Source of the DNA: Methylobacterium oryzae | GTDB lineage: Bacteria > Pseudomonadota > Alphaproteobacteria > Rhizobiales > Beijerinckiaceae | Assembly (NCBI RefSeq): GCF_021398735.1 | Contig: NZ_CP090349.1 | Location: 5,165,001 to 5,229,000, forward strand | Length of the DNA stretch: 64,000 nucleotides | Direction of reading: 5' to 3' | Shown here: one piece after another, positions 36,667-45,247 of the stretch | How positions within the stretch are numbered: the stretch's first letter is position 1 | How the letters are laid out: every line of letters starts with the position of its first letter | Notes under the pieces: generated by a model | Seen by the model: only the letters and a program-made list of their open reading frames with translations | Told to the model about the DNA's origin: nothing | Databases searched by the model: none | Made by a program: the position numbers and the translations under genes

Positions 36667-37028
36667 GGCGGCCCGAAACGGGTTGTGCCGGCTCCCTGGC
36701 GGCCGCGCGGCGCGGCCGTCCGCGCCGGTTCAGGTACGGAGTCGTGGTGGTTGCGTCGCAATATAAGGACGCGCGCGCTTGGGCAAGGCCGCTGAAGTCA
36801 TGGGGGCCTCGCGTGACCGGGATTGCTGGGGGAAGATCGGCGTCGGGATCCGGCGCCGAGTGCCCTATATGACGGCGCGATGACACCGCGGCCGGCGGGA
36901 ATCCGCGCCTATCGGGCTGTATTGGATGAAACCGGATCCCTCGGGTAGCGTATCGACCAGGATCAGGCGTCCGGCTGCGGCGATTCGGCCGTCGGGCCGC
37001 CAGGGCGGGCTTTCGTCGGAAGGACACG
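36667..37028. other. Divergent promoter region typA / degenerate ABC exporter
   Basis: About 360 bp between divergently transcribed genes with no supported gene. An AT-containing GCAATATAAGG at about 36757-36767 could hold a -10 element. Nothing else recognised. Confidence 0.4.
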
Positions 37029-39689
37029 ATGCGCGCGCTTGAGCCGCGGCTGTTCCCGTATATCTGGCGCTACTCCAAGGTCGCGCAGCTCCGGATCTGC
37101 GCCGTCGTGCTGGCGTCGCTCCCGTTCTATTTCGCCTCGCTCGACCTGCCGAAGCGCATCGTCAACGACGCGATCACGGGGAAGGCCTACGCGCACGGCA
37201 AGGCGACCGCGCCGTTCCTCGAGCTCACCGTCGAGTGGCCCGCCTTCCTGGGCGGCGGCAAGACGCACCTGTTCGAGGGGTTCCAGCTCGACCGGTTCGA
37301 GCTGCTGCTCAGCCTGTCGACGCTGTTCCTCAGCCTCGTCCTGATCAACGGCGCGTTCAAGTTCTGGATCAACCTCCAGAAGGGCATTCTCGGCGAGCGG
37401 ATGCTGCGCCGCCTGCGGTTCCAGCTGTTCTCGCTGATGCTGCGCTTCTCCCCGGAGACGCAGCGGGAGGTGAAATCCTCCGAGACCGCGACGATCATCC
37501 GGGACGAGGTCGAGCCGATCGGCTCCTTCATCGGCGACGCGATCGTGGTGCCGGTGTTCCTGGGCACGCAGGCCGCGACGGCGCTGGCCTTCATCATGAT
37601 GCAGAACATCTGGCTCGGTATCGCGGCCGGCGGCATGGTCGCCGTGCAGATGACCGTGATCCCGCGGCTGCGGCGGGAGATCATCCGTCTCAGCCGCCAG
37701 CGCCAGATCGCGTCCCGCGCCCTGGCCGGGCGCGTCGCCGAGGTGCTCGACGGCCTGCAGGCGGTGACGCTGAACGACACCGGCCGCTGGGAACGCGCGG
37801 AGATCGGCGGCCGCCTCTACCGGCTCTACGACCTGCGCCTGCGGATCTACCGCCGCAAGTTCGCGGTCAAATATCTCAACAACCTGCTCGCGCAGGTGAC
37901 ACCGTTCCTGTTCTACGCGATCGGCGGCTACTTCGCCCTGAAGGGCCAGCTCGACATCGGCCAGCTCGTGGCGGTCCTGGCCGCCTACCGCGACCTGCCG
38001 CCGCCCCTCAAGGAGCTGATCGACTGGGACCAGCAGCGCCTCGACGTCGAGGTCAAGTACGAGACTGTGGCGGCGCATTTCGGCCCGCAGCGCCTCCTGC
38101 CGGCCGAGCACGAATCCGAGCGCGCGGCGCCCCGCCTCGGCGGGCCACTGCGGCTGGAGGGCCTGCAGCTGCGCGATCCGCAGGGCGGCTCCCTGATCGA
38201 GGTCGGCGACGCGGAGGTGCGCCTCCCCGGGCAGGTCGCCCTGGTCCCGCCCGGGGCGATCGCGCAGGAATTCGTCCGCGTGCTCGCCGGGCTCCAGTCG
38301 CCGCCCGGGGGCACGGTCCGGATCGGCGAGCACGACCTCTCGACGCTGCCGCGCCGCGACCACGCGCGGCGCATCGCCTACGCGGGCGTCCAGCCCGTGC
38401 TGTTCCCCGGGACGCTGCGCGACAACGTCCTCTACGGGCTGCGCGTGCACCCGCTGCGCACCAAGAGCCTCGACCTCAGCAAGGCGCGGATCAACGAGGC
38501 GGTGAAGACCGGCAACCCCTGCGACAGCGTCGAGGACCCCTGGATCGACTTCAAGCGCCTCGGCGTCCGGGATGCCGACGAGCTCGACGAGCGCCTGCTC
38601 GACCTGCTCGGCCGGCTCGACCTCGGCGACGAGCTCTACCGGTTCGGGCTCGGCGCCCTGAGTTCGGTCGCCCACGACACGCCGGTGGGCCAGCGCATGA
38701 TCGCGGCGCGGGAGCACCTGCGCGAGCATTTCGCCCAGAAGGGTCTCGCCGACCTCGTGATCCCCTTCGCCCGGGGCCACTACAACGAGCAGGCCACCGT
38801 CGGGGAGAACCTGCTGTTCGGCGTCCCCCGCGACCCGACGCTGACGGATCCGCGCCGCCTCGCCGGCGTTCCCCTGTTCCGCGACGCGCTGGAGAAGGTG
38901 AAGCTCCTCGACGAGCTCGACCGGATGGGCGTCGCCATCGCCAGCAACCTCAAGGACATCTTCGCCGACGTGCCGCCGGGCCACCCGCTGTTCCGGCGGT
39001 TCTCGCTGATCACCCCGGACGCGCTGCCCGACTACCTGCGCCGGCTCGCGCGCCTGCCCGAGGACGGGCGGCTGAGCGAGACCGACAGCGTGGCCTTCCT
39101 GGCGCTGGCCCTCGCCTATGTCGAGCCGCGGATGCGCTTCGGGCTGCTCGACGAGACCCTGGCCAAGCGCATGGTCGGCGCGCGGGCGGTCGTGCAGGGC
39201 TTCATGCACGGCGACGACGGCTGCGACGTCGAATCCTACGACCCGAACCGGATCAACCCGCGCAGCACCGTCCTCGACAACCTGCTGTTCGGCCGCATCG
39301 ACACGGCGCGGATGCACGGCGAGGCGCTGATCCAGAAGGAGGCCCGCGCGGTGTTCCGGGAGTTCGACCTGGAGCGGCCGATCCAGCGGCGCGGCCTCGA
39401 GAAGGAGGTCGGCAACCGCGGGCAGGCGCTCGCCGAGCGCGTGCGGGTGCGGGTCGGCCTCGCGCGGGCGATCCTGCGCGAGCCGGAGATTCTCGTGGTC
39501 GACCGGGTGGACGAGCACCTGGAGCGGGGCGTCGACACGCTGCTCGACGTGACCGAGACCGCCCTGCCCCGGGCGAGCCTCGTGGCGAGCCTGTCGCCGG
39601 AATCCGACCCGGCCCGGTTCCCCGCGCGCCTGCCGATCCAGAGTGCCGACCGGAGTGCCGAAGCGCGCCTGCGCGCGGCGGCGGAATGA
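37029..39689 (+). CDS. ABC exporter-like fusion with degenerate nucleotide-binding domain
   Basis: 886-aa protein. Residues 1-340 form an ABC-exporter transmembrane domain (six segments, with a coupling helix region like ETATIIRDEVEPIGSFIGDA). The following NBD-like half begins LRLEGLQLRDPQGGSLIEVG. At the P-loop position it reads VPPGAIAQEFV (about 405) and has no Gly-Lys-Ser/Thr. The Q-loop is kept (GVQPVLFPGTLRDNVLYG, about 455). An insertion of some 240 residues then repeats the motif as ATVGENLLFG (589) and STVLDNLLFG (746). The signature becomes VGNRGQALAERVRVRVGLAR (about 795) and Walker B ILVVDRVDE lacks the catalytic Glu. ATP hydrolysis by this half is therefore unlikely. It could be a regulatory or scaffold paralogue, or partner with an active half. 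No adjacent ATPase is present. Confidence 0.8.
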   Translation: MRALEPRLFPYIWRYSKVAQLRICAVVLASLPFYFASLDLPKRIVNDAITGKAYAHGKATAPFLELTVEWPAFLGGGKTHLFEGFQLDRFELLLSLSTLFLSLVLINGAFKFWINLQKGILGERMLRRLRFQLFSLMLRFSPETQREVKSSETATIIRDEVEPIGSFIGDAIVVPVFLGTQAATALAFIMMQNIWLGIAAGGMVAVQMTVIPRLRREIIRLSRQRQIASRALAGRVAEVLDGLQAVTLNDTGRWERAEIGGRLYRLYDLRLRIYRRKFAVKYLNNLLAQVTPFLFYAIGGYFALKGQLDIGQLVAVLAAYRDLPPPLKELIDWDQQRLDVEVKYETVAAHFGPQRLLPAEHESERAAPRLGGPLRLEGLQLRDPQGGSLIEVGDAEVRLPGQVALVPPGAIAQEFVRVLAGLQSPPGGTVRIGEHDLSTLPRRDHARRIAYAGVQPVLFPGTLRDNVLYGLRVHPLRTKSLDLSKARINEAVKTGNPCDSVEDPWIDFKRLGVRDADELDERLLDLLGRLDLGDELYRFGLGALSSVAHDTPVGQRMIAAREHLREHFAQKGLADLVIPFARGHYNEQATVGENLLFGVPRDPTLTDPRRLAGVPLFRDALEKVKLLDELDRMGVAIASNLKDIFADVPPGHPLFRRFSLITPDALPDYLRRLARLPEDGRLSETDSVAFLALALAYVEPRMRFGLLDETLAKRMVGARAVVQGFMHGDDGCDVESYDPNRINPRSTVLDNLLFGRIDTARMHGEALIQKEARAVFREFDLERPIQRRGLEKEVGNRGQALAERVRVRVGLARAILREPEILVVDRVDEHLERGVDTLLDVTETALPRASLVASLSPESDPARFPARLPIQSADRSAEARLRAAAE

Positions 39690-39766
39690 CGTAAGCGTGA
39701 CCGGTCCGCGCGGGGCGCGGCCGGCGGTTTACAGGGCTGCCCGTCTCCGGCACAGGATGGCACCCC

Positions 39767-41203
39767 ATGCCAACATTCTCGGACGCCACCGCGACCCCGG
39801 ACCGGACGATCCCGAGCCTCGCCGGGACGCCGCGCGTGGTGCCGCCGCACCGCGCCCCGCCCGAGCGCGAGCTGCCGCTGCCCGCCTACCTGCGGTCGAT
39901 CCGCGACAACGCGCTCGCGGGCTTCCCCCGGCGCGCCTTCGAGGAGCCGGTCACCCGCCGGGGCCTGCTCGGGCGGTCGAGCTTCGTGCTGAACGACCCC
40001 GAGGCGATCCGCCGGGTGCTCGTCGAGAATCAGGCGAACTACGCGCGCACCACCGGGACGACCCGCATCCTGCGCCCGATCCTCGGCGACGGGCTCCTGA
40101 TCAGCGAGGGCTCGGCGTGGCGGCACCAGCGACGCACCCTGGCGCCGGCCTTCACTCCGCGGGCGATCGACGGCCTCGTGCCCCACATCGCCGCCGCCGT
40201 GACCGACGGGATGGAGCGCATCGCCGCCGAGGCCGCGGCGGGGCCGGTCGACCTGTTCACGTCCTTCTATCGGCTCGCCCTCGAGATCGCCGGGCGCGCC
40301 ATGTTCTCGGTGGGGATGGACCAGCACGGCGCCGAGCTGCGCCAGTTCATCGCCGAGTACGCCGAGCGGATGGGGCGGCCGCACCTCCTCGACATCGTCA
40401 CCCCCCCGGGCTGGCCGGTGCCCCTCGACTGGTCGCGCCGCCGGTTCCGGCGCCGGTGGATCCCGTTCCTCGACCGGATCATCGCGGCGCGCCGGGCGGT
40501 CGAGGGGGACAGGTCCCGCTCGGGCGATTTGCTCGACCTGCTCGCGGCCGCGCGCAATCCCGATACCGGCGCCGCCTTCACGCCCGACGAGCTGCGCGAC
40601 CAGGTCGCCACCATGATCCTGGCGGGCCACGAGACCACGGCCGGCACGCTGTTCTGGGCGGCCTACCTGCTGGCCCTCGCCCCGGAGGTGCAGGAGCGGG
40701 TCGCCGCCGAGGCGCGGGCCGCCGACCTCGCCGACCCCACCGGCTGCCAGAGCGACGGGCGGCTGCCGCTCACCCGCGCGGTGATCGACGAGACCCTGCG
40801 CCTGTACCCGGCGGCCTTCGTGGTCGTCCGGCGGGCGCTGGGCCCGGACACAGTGGCGGGCCACGCGGTCAAGGCGAGCGACATCGTCATGGTGAGCCCC
40901 TGGGTGCTGCACCGCCACCGGTCGCTCTGGCCGGACCCGGACGCGTTCGATCCGGGCCGCTTCCTGCCCGGCGCCCAGGCCCCGCGGCGCTTCGCCTACC
41001 TGCCCTTCGGGGCCGGCCCGCGGGTCTGCATCGGCGCGCAGTTCGCCCTGAGCGAGGCCGTCCTCTCCCTGGCGCGGGTGCTCCAGCGGTTCCGGCTGGT
41101 GCTCGACGAGCGCGAGCCGGTGCTGCCCCAGGCGGTCGTAACGACCCAGCCCGATCGCCCAGCGCGCTTCCGGCTGATTCCCCGCGCGCCGTTCAGCCCC
41201 TGA
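39767..41203 (+). CDS. Cytochrome P450
   Basis: 478-aa P450 with all marks of the family. The I-helix oxygen-activation motif is AGHETT (about 285), the ExxR motif is ETLRLYP, and the heme-cysteine loop FGAGPRVCIG has its Cys near 421. A bacterial soluble monooxygenase needing separate redox partners, none of which is encoded nearby. The N-terminus lacks a membrane anchor. It starts 77 bp after the ABC-like gene on the same strand and may be co-transcribed. Its stop overlaps the convergent hydrolase gene by 11 bp. The substrate is unknown. Confidence 0.93.
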   Translation: MPTFSDATATPDRTIPSLAGTPRVVPPHRAPPERELPLPAYLRSIRDNALAGFPRRAFEEPVTRRGLLGRSSFVLNDPEAIRRVLVENQANYARTTGTTRILRPILGDGLLISEGSAWRHQRRTLAPAFTPRAIDGLVPHIAAAVTDGMERIAAEAAAGPVDLFTSFYRLALEIAGRAMFSVGMDQHGAELRQFIAEYAERMGRPHLLDIVTPPGWPVPLDWSRRRFRRRWIPFLDRIIAARRAVEGDRSRSGDLLDLLAAARNPDTGAAFTPDELRDQVATMILAGHETTAGTLFWAAYLLALAPEVQERVAAEARAADLADPTGCQSDGRLPLTRAVIDETLRLYPAAFVVVRRALGPDTVAGHAVKASDIVMVSPWVLHRHRSLWPDPDAFDPGRFLPGAQAPRRFAYLPFGAGPRVCIGAQFALSEAVLSLARVLQRFRLVLDEREPVLPQAVVTTQPDRPARFRLIPRAPFSP

Positions 41204-42077
41204 TCCCGGTGATCGTCGCCGAGATCGCCCGCGGGTCGCGCATCGGCCAGCGGCCGCTCTCCACCTGCGCCAGGAAGTCGTCCAGCAGGCGGTTGTAGGC
41301 GTCGGGCTCCTCGACCGAGAGGGCGTGGCCGGTATTGGGCAGCATGGCGAGGGCGGCGGAGGGGATGACCCGCTTGAGCATCAGGCTCGGGGCGAGGCAA
41401 GGCCAGTCCTCGTCGCCGGCGACGATCAGGGTCGGGACGGTCATGCGCCCCAGCTCGTCCGTGAGATCGTAGAGCGACGGCCGCCCCTTCTGCACGCCGG
41501 CCTGGGTGTTGGCCGAGCCGAGGGCCGAATGCTCGGCGAGCATCCGCCTGAACTCGGCGTGCCCGCGCGGGTCCTTGGTCTCGAACTGCACCCGCGTCGG
41601 CCCGACGGCGTAGCGCTCCGCGAAGGCCGCCATGCCGTCGCGGAGGAGCATCGCGGCGGTCGCGTCCGCCTCGGCGCGGAACAGCGCCTGCCGCTCCGGC
41701 TCCGCGCCGTAGCCGCAGCCGCCGAGGCACAGCGACAGCGCCCGGTCGGGGTGCCGCAGGCCGAAATGCAGGGTCGCGAAGGCACCCATGGAGATGCCGG
41801 CGACGTGGGCCTTCGGCGCGCCGAGATGGTCGAGGATGGCCAGGATGTCGTCGGCCGCGCGCGCCTGCGCGTAGGCCGTGACGGACTCCGGCACGTCGGA
41901 GGGCGGGTAGCCCCGGGCGTTGAACGCGACCGCGCGGTAGCGCCGGCCGAAATGGCGCAGCTGCGCCTCGTAGCTGCGGTGATCGCCGGCGAACTCGTGG
42001 ACGAAGATCAGCGGCGTCCCCTGGCCGCTCTCCTCGTAGTGGAGCCGTATCCCGTCGTCCGTCGTGGCGCTCGGCAT
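41193..42077 (-). CDS. Alpha/beta hydrolase
   Basis: 294-aa alpha/beta hydrolase. The nucleophile elbow is GISMG with Ser96. The acid is likely the Asp in VAGDEDWPC and the base is in NTGHALSVEEP. The oxyanion HEFAG and the RGYPPSD pattern are of the esterase / enol-lactonase type. No lid insertion defines the substrate. The 3' end overlaps the P450 gene tail-to-tail by 11 bp. Confidence 0.86.
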   Translation of the reverse strand: MPSATTDDGIRLHYEESGQGTPLIFVHEFAGDHRSYEAQLRHFGRRYRAVAFNARGYPPSDVPESVTAYAQARAADDILAILDHLGAPKAHVAGISMGAFATLHFGLRHPDRALSLCLGGCGYGAEPERQALFRAEADATAAMLLRDGMAAFAERYAVGPTRVQFETKDPRGHAEFRRMLAEHSALGSANTQAGVQKGRPSLYDLTDELGRMTVPTLIVAGDEDWPCLAPSLMLKRVIPSAALAMLPNTGHALSVEEPDAYNRLLDDFLAQVESGRWPMRDPRAISATITGIRG

Positions 42078-42216
42078 GGCGATCCTCTCATCGGCCTCCC
42101 CCGGGTTTCCGAGATGGCGCGACGGGGCGCCCGGTCGAGAGTCGGGACCGGAGTTCGTGGAAGGAACGACGAAGCCGCACCCGGCGGACCGGGCGCGGCG
42201 CGTGGATCTCCGTGCC

Positions 42217-42235
42217 GGCGGGGACGCTCCCCGCC
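42217..42235 (-). terminator. Hairpin after minE
   Basis: 8-bp stem GGCGGGGA / TCCCCGCC with a 3-nt CGC loop starting five bases beyond the minE stop on the minus strand. It has no T-run. It would end the minCDE transcript; a further imperfect GC hairpin lies just beyond. Confidence 0.4.
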
Positions 42236-42239
42236 CGGC

Positions 42240-42581
42240 TCAAGCGGCCTTCTTGGAGGAGGCCGGCTTGACGGCCCCCTTCTTGGCGGCGACCTCGGCG
42301 AGCTTCGCGGCCAGCTTGGCGTCGAGCTTGCCCGAGGCACCGAGCGGCAGCTCGATGTCGAGGCCGAGGGTCGAGACACCCTCGCCGCGCTCCAGGGTGA
42401 CCTTCACCTTGTCGGGCTCCACCGCGACGTGGTTGGCGATCACCGCCAGGATCTCCTCCCGGAGCTGGATCACGAGGTCGGGGCGACCCGACTCCGCGCG
42501 CTCGTGGGCGAGGATCAGCTGCAGGCGGTCGCGGGCGACCGCGCCGGAGCTGCGCTTCTGGAACAGTCCCAGGATGCTCAC
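42240..42581 (-). CDS. minE: Cell division topological specificity factor MinE
   Basis: 113-aa MinE. The N-terminal membrane/MinD-contact segment (MSILGLFQKRSS), the RDRLQLILAHERA helix and the dimerisation core follow the family pattern. A Lys/Ala-rich tail of about 25 residues extends beyond the usual length. It stimulates MinD ATPase and drives pole-to-pole oscillation. The ATG overlaps the minD stop by 4 nt, so the genes are translationally coupled. It closes the minCDE operon, followed by a hairpin. Confidence 0.93.
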   Translation of the reverse strand: MSILGLFQKRSSGAVARDRLQLILAHERAESGRPDLVIQLREEILAVIANHVAVEPDKVKVTLERGEGVSTLGLDIELPLGASGKLDAKLAAKLAEVAAKKGAVKPASSKKAA

Positions 42582-43393
42582 GCCGCCCTCCGCATGAACA
42601 GCTTGTCGAGGAAGGACTTGCGCTCGACCGGCAGGCTCATCGGCACGGACTCGCCCTTGAGCCGGCGGGCCGCGTCGGCATAGGCCCGCGCCGGGGCGCA
42701 GAGCGGGTTGTTCAGCGTCACCGGGCAGCCGAGGTTCGAGGCGCGCAGCACCTCCTGGCTCTCCGGGATGATCGCGAGCAGCGGGATCGACAGGATGTCG
42801 AGCACGTCCTCGGTCTTGAGCATGTCGCCGCGGTCGGCCCGCATCGGGTCGTAGCGGGTGAGGATCAGGTGCTTCTCGATGTCCTCGCCCTTCTCTGCCT
42901 TGGCGGTCTTGGAATCGAGGAGGCCGATGATCCGGTCGGAGTCGCGCACCGAGGAGACCTCGGGGTTGGTCACGACCACCGCCACGTCGGCGTGGTGCAT
43001 GGCGAGCTGGGCGCCGCGCTCGATGCCGGCGGGGGAATCGCAGATCACCCAGTCGAACTTCGCGCGCAGCTCGTCCATCACCCGGGCCACGCCCTCATCG
43101 GTGAGCGCGTCCTTGTCGCGGGTCTGCGAGGCCGGCAGCAGGTGCAGGGTCTCGAGCCGCTTGTCCTTGATCAGCGCCTGCGGGAGCTTGGCGTCGCCGT
43201 TGACCACGTTGATGAGGTCGTAGACGACCCGGCGCTCGGCGCCCATGACGAGGTCGAGGTTGCGCAGGCCGACGTCGAAGTCGACGACGCACACGCTCTG
43301 CCCGCCCTGGGCCAGGGCCGCTCCGAGGGCCGCGGTCGTCGTCGTCTTGCCGACGCCGCCCTTGCCCGATGTGACGACGAGAACCTTTGCCAC
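42578..43393 (-). CDS. minD: Septum site-determining ATPase MinD
   Basis: 271-aa MinD, normal length. It has the deviant Walker A KGGVGKTT (10-17, with the signature Lys), the switch motif ICDSPAGIE, and the C-terminal amphipathic membrane-targeting helix (SFLDKLFMRRAA). It recruits MinC to the membrane and oscillates with MinE to block polar division. The start is a GTG at 43393 with a GGGAG Shine-Dalgarno; the ATG further upstream would overlap minC. Coupled to minE by a 4-nt overlap and only 13 bp after minC. Confidence 0.95.
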   Translation of the reverse strand: MAKVLVVTSGKGGVGKTTTTAALGAALAQGGQSVCVVDFDVGLRNLDLVMGAERRVVYDLINVVNGDAKLPQALIKDKRLETLHLLPASQTRDKDALTDEGVARVMDELRAKFDWVICDSPAGIERGAQLAMHHADVAVVVTNPEVSSVRDSDRIIGLLDSKTAKAEKGEDIEKHLILTRYDPMRADRGDMLKTEDVLDILSIPLLAIIPESQEVLRASNLGCPVTLNNPLCAPARAYADAARRLKGESVPMSLPVERKSFLDKLFMRRAA

Positions 43394-43406
43394 GCGTCGA
43401 TCTCCC

Positions 43407-44135
43407 TTAATCCAGGCTTGCCATTCGGATGTTGCCGCCATCGAGCCAGACCTGGGCGGCCTTGCCGCGCAGGGCCGTGCCCATGTCCTCCGCCGTCCGC
43501 ACGAGGCGGTCGATCCCCAGCAACTCGGGTTCGAATTTGCGGCAGTAGATTCGTGCGCGCGGGTTGCGCGCGGCTCCGGCGATCGCGCGACCGCGCAGGG
43601 CGCCGTAGACGTGGATCGAGCCGCCGGCCAGGATCTCGGCCCCGGAGGAGACGGACCCCATCACGGTCACGTCGCCGGTCGGGTTGATGACGCTCTGTCC
43701 GGAGCGGACCGAGCCCTCGACGGTGATCGAGGTGACCACCTGCGGCTCCGGCTCGGCCGGGACGCTCGGGATCTCGATCGTCTCGGACGGGTGCCCCTTG
43801 ACCAGCAGCGGCGGCAGGCCGTCCACCACCGCGTCGGCCCCCTCGATGCCCAGGACCGCGATGCCGCGGGCCTTGAGCTCGTTCATGAGCGTCTCGAGCG
43901 CGTCCGGCTCGGGCTTGAGCTGGGCGCAGTCCAGGATGACGGCCCGGCCTTTCAGCAGGGTCGGCGAGCGCTTGAGCGCCGCGTCGAGGCCCGCGAGCCA
44001 CTCGGGGAGCGGCGGCTCGGGGGAGAGGGCCAGGGCCTTGAAGGCCCGCCCGCGCAGGCTGAGCGGCCGGGGCGCGGAAGGAGCCGCCGCTGTGGCGGTC
44101 TCCGGGTCGATCGGCTCGGGGAGGGTGTCGCTCAT
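43407..44135 (-). CDS. minC: Septum formation inhibitor MinC
   Basis: 242-aa MinC. The N-terminal FtsZ-inhibiting domain (RGRAFKALALSPEPPLPEWL, VILDCAQLKPEPD, ELKARGIAVLGIEG) is joined by a short linker to the C-terminal beta-helix that binds MinD (VRSGQSVINPTGDVTVMGSV, then SGAEILAGGSIHVYGALRGR). With MinD it prevents Z-ring assembly at poles. It is 13 bp ahead of minD. A GANTC site and a CtrA-like box lie in the gap upstream. A second MinC-like gene lies further upstream on the same strand. Confidence 0.93.
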   Translation of the reverse strand: MSDTLPEPIDPETATAAAPSAPRPLSLRGRAFKALALSPEPPLPEWLAGLDAALKRSPTLLKGRAVILDCAQLKPEPDALETLMNELKARGIAVLGIEGADAVVDGLPPLLVKGHPSETIEIPSVPAEPEPQVVTSITVEGSVRSGQSVINPTGDVTVMGSVSSGAEILAGGSIHVYGALRGRAIAGAARNPRARIYCRKFEPELLGIDRLVRTAEDMGTALRGKAAQVWLDGGNIRMASLD

Positions 44136-44148
44136 GTCCGCCCGTTAA

Positions 44149-44196
44149 GAGTCCTTACCGGACCATTGACGGCGGGTATGGTTACCGAAGGGTTAA
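44149..44196 (-). promoter_or_regulatory. Candidate cell-cycle promoter of minCDE (GANTC and CtrA-like box)
   Basis: In the 231-bp gap upstream of minC a GAGTC (a CcrM GANTC methylation site) is at 44149-44153, only 14 bp before the start codon. A TTAA-N7-GTAAC element at 44196-44181 on the minus strand differs by one base from the CtrA consensus TTAA-N7-TTAAC. Such sites are used by GcrA/CcrM and CtrA in related bacteria. Chance occurrence cannot be excluded. Confidence 0.35.
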
Positions 44197-44366
44197 GTTT
44201 CTGATCCGGTCGGCAAATTCTGCCGGGATCCTTGTATCGGGGCAGCGGAGGATGGTCTCACGCCCTCGGGCGCGCGTCGCGGGGGGCTCGGCCCCGGTCT
44301 CCGTGGGTTCTGCGCGGGCTGAAAGGCCGTTAACCGACGGCCTGAACGCCGGAGCTGCGAAGCCTC

Positions 44367-45095
44367 TCAACCTCGCTCGAACAGGTTCAGCTTGATCGCG
44401 TCCTCCAGCAGCCGCACCTCCACGGCCTGCCCCCGGAAGGCCGGGTCGAGGTCGTCGGCGGCGCGGTAGAGACCGTCGATCGCGACCAGCTCCGGCTCGA
44501 ACCGCCGGCACCAGATCCGCGCCGTCGGGTTGCCGGCCGCGCCCGCGATCGCGCGGCCGCGCAGGGCGCCGTAGACGTGGATCGAGCCGCCCGCGATGAC
44601 CTCGGCGCCCGACGCCACGGCGCCCAGCACCGTGACGTCGCCCTCGAGGTGCAGCACGGTCTGGCCGGAGCGCACGGGCGCGTCGAGGATCAGCGACCGC
44701 ACCGTCTCCCGGGCCTGCGGCTCGGCCGGCGCGGGCGCGTCCGCAGCCGACTCGTCCGGGGCGGCGACCTCCCCCGCGGGCCGTCCGCCCGACAGGGCCG
44801 GCGGGGTCGCGGAATCCAGGAGCGACGGCGCCGCGCCCTCGATCCCCAGGATCGGGATGTTGCGGGCGGCCAGCTCGGCGAGCAGACCGTCGAGATCCTC
44901 GCGGTTGAGCTGCAATCCGGACAGGTCGAGGATCACCGGCCGGCCGGCGAAGAAGTTCGGGGCACGGCGGTTGAGGGCGTCGAGGTCGCCGAACCAGTCG
45001 GCGACCGGGGGGATCGGCGCCAGGACGGTGGCCATGAAGGAGCGGCCGCGGAAGCGGATCGGCGGGCGCGCCGGCTCGGATGTCGGCTGGGTCAC
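44367..45095 (-). CDS. minC: Second MinC-like septum inhibitor paralogue
   Basis: 242-aa protein with the same two-domain architecture as the downstream minC: an N-terminal domain (IRFRGRSFMATVLAPIPPVA, VILDLSGLQLNREDLDG, ELAARNIPILGIEG) and the C-terminal beta-helix (VRSGQTVLHLEGDVTVLGAV, then SGAEVIAGGSIHVYGALRGR). Similarity is high in the C-terminal MinD-binding part and weaker in the N-terminal FtsZ-facing part. The gene is on the same strand, 231 bp upstream of minC, so it may be co-transcribed or have its own promoter. Both frames are intact, so it is a duplicate rather than a remnant. Its role is unknown; a condition-specific division inhibitor is possible. Confidence 0.85.
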   Translation of the reverse strand: MTQPTSEPARPPIRFRGRSFMATVLAPIPPVADWFGDLDALNRRAPNFFAGRPVILDLSGLQLNREDLDGLLAELAARNIPILGIEGAAPSLLDSATPPALSGGRPAGEVAAPDESAADAPAPAEPQARETVRSLILDAPVRSGQTVLHLEGDVTVLGAVASGAEVIAGGSIHVYGALRGRAIAGAAGNPTARIWCRRFEPELVAIDGLYRAADDLDPAFRGQAVEVRLLEDAIKLNLFERG

Positions 45096-45247
45096 GGGCG
45101 TGTTCGGTGTGCGCGGAAGGGATCGTCTGCATCCATGGGACGGCGCCGCGCCCGGGGCAATCCCGCGAGGGCCGGTGTGACGCCTTGGCGGGCCCGCGGG
45201 CGCGTTTCTGTTGTAGAGAGTGCCGGCAGCCGAGCCGGACCGGACCG

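Noticed and set aside
36963..39518. Long minus-strand open frame opposite the degenerate ABC gene
   Set aside because: Low-complexity composition and no start context; the plus-strand product has a clear exporter transmembrane domain.
45080..45247. ATG at 45080 as the addA start
   Set aside because: It overlaps the divergent minC paralogue and yields a Cys/Arg-rich leader not expected in AddA.
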